In this document: in pieces, positions 1 to 5,028 of the stretch
How the letters are laid out: every line of letters begins with the position of its first letter
Numbering within the stretch: the first letter of the stretch is position 1
NCBI GenBank assembly: GCA_903939005.1
Contig: CAJAFH010000112.1
Coordinates: 1 to 5,028 of the forward strand
Direction: 5' to 3'
Source of the DNA: an uncultured Actinomycetes bacterium
GTDB lineage: Bacteria > Actinomycetota > Actinomycetes > Nanopelagicales > Nanopelagicaceae
Length of the DNA: 5,028 bases
Program-made: the position numbers and the translations under genes
The notes under the pieces: model-generated
What the model was told of the DNA's origin: nothing
Databases searched by the model: none
The model's input: the letters and a program-made list of their open reading frames with translations, nothing else

Positions 1-160
<160 letters not shown>

Positions 161-161
<1 letters not shown>

Positions 162-166
162 GTTTA
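161..166 (-). promoter_or_regulatory. Weak candidate -10 element for gap
   Basis: On the minus strand TTAATAAACT (170-161) contains TAAACT, a four-of-six match to the housekeeping -10 TATAAT with the key first T-A and last T kept. No recognisable TTGACA-like element lies 16-19 bases upstream; that space is occupied by the inverted repeat at 174-189. A promoter here would therefore need an activator or be weak. Transcription would begin near base 154, inside the hairpin at 144-161, so this promoter and that RNA hairpin are not compatible on the same transcript. Confidence 0.2.
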
Positions 167-173
167 TTAACTC

Positions 174-189
174 ACCACAGCGCTGGGGT
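174..189. repeat. Imperfect inverted repeat, possible operator
   Basis: The 16 bases ACCACAGCGCTGGGGT form two inverted halves around a perfect 8-base core, CAGCGCTG (178-185). Three further matched pairs (174-176 with 187-189) lie outside a single mismatch (177/186). A symmetric site like this suits a dimeric DNA-binding protein. It lies 8 bases upstream of the -10-like TAAACT of gap, where a -35 element would sit, so an operator role is plausible. It has no loop and no U tract, so it is not a terminator. The binding protein cannot be named from the sequence. Confidence 0.35.
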
Positions 190-280
190 ACGCCCTAACC
201 CTACCAAAAAGGTTTACTACTAATTAGTTACATAGGCTGTGATAGCCCTCGCAGGCACGCTCAACTAAATGAATCCTTGG

Positions 281-1258
281 TTAATTAAGCAGATCTGGCG
301 AAAGCCCGGCCTCGGTATCTGGAATTCCCAGATCTGAAGCGCGCTTATCAGCCATTGCCAATAAGCGACGAATGCGACCGGCAATTGCATCTTTGGTCAT
401 TGGCGGGACAGCTAGTGAACCTAATTCTTCGAGGCTAGCTTGGCCATGTTGAATACGAAGTTCGCCAGCCTCTTTTAAATGATCTGGAATTTCTGGGCCC
501 AAAATCTCCATGGCTCGTGCAACTCGAGCAGAGGCCGCAACAGCAGCGCGAGCAGAACGGCGCAAGTTTGCATCATCAAAATTCGCTAAACGATTTGCAG
601 TAGCGCGAACTTCGCGACGCATGCGACGTTCTTCCCAAGCAAGGACTGACTCGTGTGCACCTAAGCGAGTTAACAAAACTCCGATTGCATCGCCATCGCG
701 AATTACTACGCGATCGACTCCGCGCACTTCGCGAGCTTTAGCCACGATGCCTAACCGACGCGCGGCACCAACTAGAGCAAGCGCTGCTTCAGGTCCGGGG
801 CAAGTTATTTCTAACGAAGACGAACGACCTGGTTCGGTTAGTGAACCATGTGCGATAAATGCACCACGCCATGCCGCTTCAGCATCGCAGATTGCAGCTG
901 AAACAACTTGTGGTGGTAAGCCGCGCACTGGGCGACCATTGGCATCTACTAAACCTGTTTGACGAGCAAGCGCATCGCCGTCGGAATTTACCCGAACTAC
1001 GTAGCGAGAACCTTTACGAATACCGCTGGATGAAAGAACTGCGAGATCGGATTCGTGCCCGTAAATATCAGCAATATCTTTACGTAAACGACGGGCGCTT
1101 TGAGCGGTATCTAATTCAACTTCAACCACAATTTTTCCGGCAGCGATATGCAGACCACCCGCGAAACGTAGGAGCGAAGAAACCTCGGCTTTGCGGCAGC
1201 AAGGTTTGGTAATTGAGAGTCTGGTGAGTTCATCCTTCACCGATGCGGTCATTGCCAT
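281..1258 (-). CDS. whiA: WhiA, sporulation/cell-division transcriptional regulator
   Basis: WhiA is a DNA-binding regulator found across Gram-positive bacteria. In Streptomyces it acts with WhiB to switch on division and chromosome-segregation genes; in non-sporulating species it affects division and metabolism. Using the ATG at 1256-1258 the protein has 325 residues, the normal family length. The N-terminal part is the degenerate LAGLIDADG homing-endonuclease-like fold; it includes [16 protein letters not shown] (residues 20-35) and [14 protein letters not shown] (130-143). The middle carries the highly conserved [18 protein letters not shown] (222-239). The C-terminal helix-turn-helix spans about 273-305 (ASLEELG...[13 protein letters not shown]). 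I chose the ATG because MAMTA matches actinobacterial homologues. A TTG at 1268-1270 would add MDNA and overlap yvcK by 8 bases. The gene starts 4 bases after the yvcK stop, with no strong ribosome binding site, so translational coupling is likely. It appears intact. Confidence 0.96.
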   Translation of the reverse strand: MAMTASVKDELTRLSITKPCCRKAEVSSLLRFAGGLHIAAGKIVVEVELDTAQSARRLRKDIADIYGHESDLAVLSSSGIRKGSRYVVRVNSDGDALARQTGLVDANGRPVRGLPPQVVSAAICDAEAAWRGAFIAHGSLTEPGRSSSLEITCPGPEAALALVGAARRLGIVAKAREVRGVDRVVIRDGDAIGVLLTRLGAHESVLAWEERRMRREVRATANRLANFDDANLRRSARAAVAASARVARAMEILGPEIPDHLKEAGELRIQHGQASLEELGSLAVPPMTKDAIAGRIRRLLAMADKRASDLGIPDTEAGLSPDLLN

Positions 1259-1262
1259 GGCG

Positions 1263-2213
1263 TTATCCAACCAGTCTTTGCTCGATGATGTGTGCCAAAA
1301 CTGGGGTCAATTTTCGGACATCGTGGGCAGAACTGCCTGGACCCATCGATAAATCGGCCGAAATAAGCGAGCCACCGAGTGATTGCACGATTTTTTCTAA
1401 AGATGAACGATCGGTTACAACATCTGAGTCCGCAATCACATAGTCGACTTTTAGCTCAGGCGCATATTTATGAAAGAGATGCAGATGATCTTCAGCCGAA
1501 TAACCGGCATATTCATCGCCACTAGTCAGCACATTGGCATCTAGATTTAACAACACAACTTTTTTTGCCTTTGAATGCACTATTGCTTCGCGTTGTGCTG
1601 GCACCATTAAATGCGGCAGCACACTAGAAATCCAAGAACCTGGGCCCATAGTGATTACATCGGCGTTGCTTATTGCAGCAAGCGCTTCGCTACGTGCAGC
1701 TGGATTTTCTGGAAGTAATCGCAACGATTCTAACTTTCCTTTAGCAGTTGCAACTTCTGCTTGTCCGCGCACATTTATTCGCCCAATGGATGTAGTGAAA
1801 GTTGCTTCGATATCAAGTGGCACTGCAGCCATTGGTAATACTCGGCCAACTACTTTTAATAAAGCCCCTACGCGATCTAACCCTGCAACTGGATCTTCAT
1901 CGCGATCCCAAAGGGCGGCAAGTAAAAGATTTCCAACTGCATGACCATCGAGTGGCCCTTCACTTGTGAACCGGTACTGCATGATCTCGGCCCAGCTGCG
2001 ACCCCATTCATCATCGGCGCATAACGCAGCAAGAGCCATACGTAAATCACCGGGTGGAAAAATTGGAAACTCTTGGCGCAATCGTCCGCTAGATCCGCCA
2101 TTATCGGCGACGGTAACAATGGCAGTGATTTGATCGGTGATTGCACGCAGCGAAGTAAGGGTTGCAGCCAGGCCGTGTCCGCCGCCTAGTGCAACAACGC
2201 GAGCTGAACTCAT
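1263..2213 (-). CDS. yvcK: YvcK/CuvA-family gluconeogenesis factor (CofD-like, UDP-sugar binding)
   Basis: Members of this CofD-like family are needed for growth on gluconeogenic carbon sources and for normal peptidoglycan placement and cell shape (Bacillus YvcK, mycobacterial CuvA). They bind UDP-GlcNAc; no enzymatic reaction is firmly established. The 316-residue protein has the family motifs in order: GGGHGL (residues 10-15), [12 protein letters not shown] (35-46), [13 protein letters not shown] (53-65), [11 protein letters not shown] (91-101) and [11 protein letters not shown] (190-200). The 35-46 motif reads DN where many Gram-positive homologues have DD; DN also occurs in the E. coli homologue YbhK, so this is not a defect. 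Residues 222-237, usually NL..Q.GET.GF, are divergent here ([16 protein letters not shown]). The ATG overlaps the rapZ stop as ATGA (2210-2213), with only a weak upstream ribosome binding site, so it probably depends on translation of rapZ. It is cytoplasmic, with no signal peptide or membrane segment. Confidence 0.95.
   Translation of the reverse strand: MSSARVVALGGGHGLAATLTSLRAITDQITAIVTVADNGGSSGRLRQEFPIFPPGDLRMALAALCADDEWGRSWAEIMQYRFTSEGPLDGHAVGNLLLAALWDRDEDPVAGLDRVGALLKVVGRVLPMAAVPLDIEATFTTSIGRINVRGQAEVATAKGKLESLRLLPENPAARSEALAAISNADVITMGPGSWISSVLPHLMVPAQREAIVHSKAKKVVLLNLDANVLTSGDEYAGYSAEDHLHLFHKYAPELKVDYVIADSDVVTDRSSLEKIVQSLGGSLISADLSMGPGSSAHDVRKLTPVLAHIIEQRLVG
2210..2213 (-). promoter_or_regulatory. 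ATGA stop-start overlap coupling rapZ and yvcK
   Basis: On the minus strand the four bases ATGA hold both the yvcK start (ATG, 2211-2213) and the rapZ stop (TGA, 2210-2212). The bases just upstream (CGAGATCTCGGCCGCGA) give no strong Shine-Dalgarno match, which favours ribosome re-initiation after rapZ. Confidence 0.8.
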
Positions 2214-3079
2214 TCGCGGCCGAGATCTCGATGTACTGCGTGTGCCGAGATTGCTAGATCTGTTCCCGTTTGACCTAATTGCTTCGCAATTTCAGTTGAG
2301 ATAGCGACACTGCGATGCTTGCCACCGGTGCAACCAATAGCGATAGTTAAATACTTTTTACCTTCACGAATAAAGCCCGGCAACATATCTTTAATTAACT
2401 TGACGTAATCCCCCACAAATTCCGTAACACCTTCATTAGAAAAGACTCGATCACTGACTGCTTGATCTAGCCCAGTCAATGGTCGCAGCTCGGGCACCCA
2501 ATGTGGATTTGGAATGAATCGGCAATCTAGAACTAAATCAGCATCTACTGGAATTCCATACTTATAACCAAAACTCAAGATATTAAGTCGAACGCCTTCG
2601 ATCATTCCTTCGGCGAAAATTTCACTTGTTCGCTTTGCTAGTTGATGGACATTTAAATTTGAAGTATCGATCACTACATCGGCGCTCTCACGAAGCTCAT
2701 GCAGCTTGGCACGTTCGCGATCAATGCCATCGGAGATGCGATCACCACCTTGTAGTGGATGAGGGCGTCGAGTACTTTCAAAGCGAGCAACTAGAGATTG
2801 ATCTGAGGCATCTAGAAAAAGCAACCGGAACTGGATTCCATCGCTCTTTAAATTTGCTAATGCAGCATTTAAATCATCGAAGAATTTTCCGCCGCGCACA
2901 TCGACTACTACCGCCAAAGCTGGCAGCTCGCCATCACTAGATTGCTTGGCTAAAGCTGGAAGCAGTGAAGGTGGCAAGTTATCAACGACATACCAACCCA
3001 AGTCTTCGAGGGAATGGGCAACCGTAGATCGGCCAGCACCTGACATGCCGGTCAAAATCAATAGTTCGTTGCGCTTCAT
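2210..3079 (-). CDS. rapZ: RapZ/YvcJ-family nucleotide-binding protein
   Basis: This is the P-loop protein called RapZ in enterobacteria, where it brings the small RNA GlmZ to RNase E and so controls glucosamine-6-phosphate synthase. In Gram-positives it is called YvcJ, a nucleotide hydrolase of unsettled role. The 289 residues match the family length. The N-terminal kinase-like domain has the P-loop GMSGAGRST (11-19), VVDNLPP (31-37), a Walker B-like strand AVVVDVRG (56-63) and RRPHPL (104-109). The C-terminal domain has FGYKYGIPVDADLVLDCRF (170-188), NPHW (191-194) and the phosphate-loop-like GCTGGKHRS (249-257, Cys250). The Walker A lysine is Arg17, which is also seen in actinobacterial homologues such as that of Mycobacterium tuberculosis. 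The protein ends in HRDLGRE, the normal C-terminus. It lies 21 bases downstream of uvrC and overlaps yvcK by 4 bases. GlmY/GlmZ are not expected outside proteobacteria, so the RNA-adaptor role should not be carried over. Confidence 0.96.
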   Translation of the reverse strand: MKRNELLILTGMSGAGRSTVAHSLEDLGWYVVDNLPPSLLPALAKQSSDGELPALAVVVDVRGGKFFDDLNAALANLKSDGIQFRLLFLDASDQSLVARFESTRRPHPLQGGDRISDGIDRERAKLHELRESADVVIDTSNLNVHQLAKRTSEIFAEGMIEGVRLNILSFGYKYGIPVDADLVLDCRFIPNPHWVPELRPLTGLDQAVSDRVFSNEGVTEFVGDYVKLIKDMLPGFIREGKKYLTIAIGCTGGKHRSVAISTEIAKQLGQTGTDLAISAHAVHRDLGRE

Positions 3080-3087
3080 GCTTCTAT

Positions 3088-3097
3088 CCTGCCTCCC
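3088..3097 (-). promoter_or_regulatory. Ribosome binding site(s) of rapZ
   Basis: The 21-base uvrC-rapZ gap reads CAAGGGAGGCAGGATAGAAGC before the ATG. It offers two Shine-Dalgarno matches: GGGAGG (3092-3097), 12 bases from the start, and AGG (3088-3090), 8 bases from it. This is the strongest translation signal in the window and suggests rapZ is initiated independently, while yvcK and whiA rely on coupling. Confidence 0.75.
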
Positions 3098-3100
3098 TTG

Positions 3101-5020
3101 TCAAGCACCAGTAATTTCGCCCGTAGTCATATTTACTGCCTCGCTCTTGCCTATTTGAGCCAGCGACTGGGCAATAGTTTCAGCCAATTTTTCACCTATT
3201 CCAGGTGTTGTAGCTAGCTCACTAACTGGTGCTTTTCGGATTGCCGAGACTGAGCCGAAGCGGTCAAGGAGCGCAGTGCGTCGCGCGCTGCCAAGGCCTG
3301 GAATTTCATCCAGTAAAGATTCCAACATAACTTTAGAGCGTCTAGAGCGGTGGAAAGTGATAGCAAATCTGTGCGCTTCATCGCGAATTCGTTGTAGCAA
3401 ATAAAGTCCTTCGCTGTTGCGTGGGAAAATTAGCGGATCAGCGTTATTAGGCAGCCAAACTTCTTCTAGTCGCTTAGCCAAGCCACATAGCGCGATATCA
3501 GTTATCCCTAATTCACCAAGTGCTCGTTGCGCAGCACTGACCTGTGGCTTGCCACCATCAACCACAATTAGTGCTGGCGGATAAGCAAACTTACTAATGC
3601 GCCCGCCAGTTTCAGAAACTTCTGCCAAATCAACGTTGCGATCATCGATCATTCTTTTAAGACGGCGAGTGATTACTTGGTGCATCGCTCGGGTGTCATC
3701 CCAACCTTCACTGGTGTCGATTATAAATCTTCGGTACTCAGATTTTTTCGGCATGCCATCTTCAAATACCACCATAGATGCAACCACTGAAGTGCCCGAA
3801 ATATTTGAGATATCAAAACATTCAATTCGAAGTGGCGTGCGCGTAAGGCCCAACATCTCTTCGATTTGAGTAAGAGCTTTTCCAGAAACCGCAGCATCAG
3901 TTGCGCGCTTACTCACATATTGAATGAGTGAGTACTGTGCATTTCGCTTAACGGTCTCAAGTAGCTCGACCTTATCGCCACGCTGTGGAACTTTTATCTC
4001 TACCTTGGACCCGCTAACACCGCCCAGCCATTGCTCTAGTTGAGCGAGATTCTCGGGTTGGGTGTTTAGATAAATATTGCGCGGAATTGAGATTGATCCA
4101 TTTCCATAGATTGAGAAGAGAAGTGAAGCAAAAACATCTTCTCCTTCCAGTGCCATTTCCTGATCCACAATCCACGAGCGAGAACCCTTAATTGAACCGC
4201 GCTGCATCGAGAAAATTGAACCAGCTGAATGAAAACCATCTTGATAGAGCGCAATAAAATCGCCATCTAAATCATCTGAGAAATTGCCTTGGGTAGATCT
4301 TTGGGCCTTTTCAAAGGACTCAATTTGATCCCGCAATCGAGCTGCACGTTCAAACTCTTCATTCGTTGAAGCCAGCTGCATCTCTTCATGAAGCGCAGGA
4401 AGAAGATTCTCCATTCCCGATTCCATAAAGTCATTTAACTTTAGAGCCAAACTTTGGTGATCTTCTTTAGAAATCCAGCCAACACAAGGGGCTGCGCATT
4501 TACCGATATCCCCCAACAAGCATTGACGCTTGCTACGTTGGGCGCGGTTGAAGTTTGCAGAGGAACAAGATCTGACTGGGAAAACTTTCAGTAAAACTTC
4601 AAAGGTATTACGTAGCGCCCAAGCATTTGTATAAGGCCCAAAGTACTTCAAACCTGGTCGCTTATCTTTGCGGGTTATGAAGATCATGGGATATTCATCA
4701 TTAAGCGAAATGGCTAAGTACGGGTAGGACTTATCATCTTTGAACTGCACGTTGTATTTCGGCTGATATTGCTTAATCCAGCTAAATTCCAGAGCCAGTG
4801 CTTCAAGCTCGGTGCTAACAATCGTCCAATCAACCCGCACAGCCTCATGCACCATACGATTAGTTTTAGTGGCTAAATTTGCTTGAAAATAATTACTCAG
4901 CCGATTCTTGAGATTTTTTGCCTTGCCCACATAAATGACTTTGTCAGACTTGTTAAAGAAGCGATAGACACCAGGATGCTCGGGAATATTGCTCGGCCGA
5001 TAACTCTGTGGATCTGCCAT
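3101..5020 (-). CDS. uvrC: UvrC, excinuclease ABC subunit C
   Basis: UvrC makes both incisions around a DNA lesion in nucleotide excision repair, after UvrA-UvrB loads UvrB on the damage. The 639-residue protein is full length. Its GIY-YIG nuclease for the 3' cut covers about residues 14-92: GVY (17-19), YVG (30-32), Arg40 and Glu78 match the catalytic residues of the Thermotoga enzyme. Cys152, Cys167, Cys175 and Cys179 match the spacing of the E. coli 4Fe-4S cluster ligands. The UVR helix pair that contacts UvrB lies at about 212-240. The RNase H-like nuclease for the 5' cut has Asp403 (in ECFDISN), Asp488 (in VVDGG) and His550 (in RDEAHRFA). Two helix-hairpin-helix motifs end it: IPGLG (573-577) and TPGIG (605-609). 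The start MADPQSYRP matches actinobacterial homologues. Only 8 bases upstream are visible, so its ribosome binding site and promoter cannot be judged. No key residue is missing. Confidence 0.98.
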   Translation of the reverse strand: MADPQSYRPSNIPEHPGVYRFFNKSDKVIYVGKAKNLKNRLSNYFQANLATKTNRMVHEAVRVDWTIVSTELEALALEFSWIKQYQPKYNVQFKDDKSYPYLAISLNDEYPMIFITRKDKRPGLKYFGPYTNAWALRNTFEVLLKVFPVRSCSSANFNRAQRSKRQCLLGDIGKCAAPCVGWISKEDHQSLALKLNDFMESGMENLLPALHEEMQLASTNEEFERAARLRDQIESFEKAQRSTQGNFSDDLDGDFIALYQDGFHSAGSIFSMQRGSIKGSRSWIVDQEMALEGEDVFASLLFSIYGNGSISIPRNIYLNTQPENLAQLEQWLGGVSGSKVEIKVPQRGDKVELLETVKRNAQYSLIQYVSKRATDAAVSGKALTQIEEMLGLTRTPLRIECFDISNISGTSVVASMVVFEDGMPKKSEYRRFIIDTSEGWDDTRAMHQVITRRLKRMIDDRNVDLAEVSETGGRISKFAYPPALIVVDGGKPQVSAAQRALGELGITDIALCGLAKRLEEVWLPNNADPLIFPRNSEGLYLLQRIRDEAHRFAITFHRSRRSKVMLESLLDEIPGLGSARRTALLDRFGSVSAIRKAPVSELATTPGIGEKLAETIAQSLAQIGKSEAVNMTTGEITGA

Positions 5021-5028
5021 TGCAGTTA

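Noticed and set aside
206..228. ACTAATTAGT palindrome followed by a T5 run as a whiA terminator
   Set aside because: The stem is almost all A-T, has no loop, and is separated from the T run by eight bases. It would not form a stable terminator hairpin.
235..247. GGCT/AGCC hairpin after the whiA stop
   Set aside because: Only four base pairs and no U tract follows; below what I would call a terminator.
290..336. Two CAGATCTG palindromes 39 bases apart at the whiA 3' end, with further AGATCT sites at 2223, 2256, 4295 and 4568
   Set aside because: The whiA pair encode Asp-Leu in the conserved SDLGIP segment and in the C-terminal PDLL, so codon use explains them. The other sites are scattered in coding sequence with no regular spacing.
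510..962. Plus-strand open frame of 150 codons inside whiA
   Set aside because: Antisense to the strongly conserved core of whiA. Its Ala/Arg/Ser/Thr-rich, low-complexity translation is what the complement of an Arg/Ala-rich gene gives; no domain or ribosome binding site.
859..1212. Plus-strand open frame of 117 codons inside whiA
   Set aside because: Shadow of whiA in another frame, with a compositionally odd His/Gln/Arg-rich translation and no recognisable family.
1534..1944. Plus-strand open frame of 136 codons opposite yvcK
   Set aside because: Fully antisense to a confidently identified gene; no recognisable motifs.
1877..2146. Minus-strand open frame of 89 codons within yvcK
   Set aside because: Out-of-frame reading of the yvcK N-terminal half, where the in-frame product carries all family motifs. 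No sign of a frameshift.
2221..2230. Perfect palindrome CGAGATCTCG at the end of rapZ, before yvcK
   Set aside because: Lies in rapZ codons near the conserved HRDLGRE terminus; too short to separate from chance and not followed by a U tract.
2626..2940. Plus-strand open frame of 104 codons opposite rapZ
   Set aside because: His/Arg/Leu-rich shadow of rapZ with no supporting signal.
3597..3869. Plus-strand open frame of 90 codons opposite uvrC
   Set aside because: Antisense to the UvrC RNase H-like domain; no independent evidence.

Overview
The window carries a conserved bacterial gene cluster read entirely from the minus strand: uvrC, rapZ (yvcJ), yvcK, whiA, and then the first 39 codons of a glyceraldehyde-3-phosphate dehydrogenase gene (gap) that runs off the left edge. 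This order, uvrC-rapZ-yvcK-whiA-gap, is the classic actinobacterial arrangement. The proteins support this. WhiA is very close to the Streptomyces type in its core, RapZ has the Arg-containing P-loop seen in actinobacterial homologues, and UvrC begins with the MADP...YRP start typical of the phylum. Base composition, sampled by eye, is close to or below half G+C (about 30-58 % in the lines I counted). That is low for an actinobacterium. With the short gene spacing, it suggests a streamlined low-GC lineage such as the freshwater Nanopelagicales (acI) group; this placement is an inference.

Layout from transcription start to end (right to left): uvrC (5020-3101); a 21-base gap with a good ribosome binding site; rapZ (3079-2210); yvcK, overlapping rapZ by the 4-base ATGA junction (2213-1263); whiA starting 4 bases after the yvcK stop (1258-281); a 163-base intergenic region (280-118); and gap (117 to beyond base 1). 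The tight junctions make uvrC-rapZ-yvcK-whiA very likely one transcription unit. The 163-base spacer has no convincing intrinsic terminator. It holds an imperfect palindrome, a tandem TAGGG(T/C) hexamer, a weak -10-like element and a small perfect hairpin, so gap may have its own controlled promoter, be reached by read-through, or both.

Functionally the unit joins nucleotide excision repair (UvrC) to three proteins linked with envelope precursor supply, central carbon use and cell division or development: RapZ-type P-loop protein, YvcK/CuvA-type UDP-sugar-binding protein and WhiA. Next to them lies the start of the lower-glycolysis gene set. All four complete genes look intact, with no mobile element, RNA gene, CRISPR array or foreign-looking insert. 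I see no undescribed system here. The points most worth checking are the whiA-gap spacer, the divergent YvcK segment at residues 222-237 and the whiA start codon.
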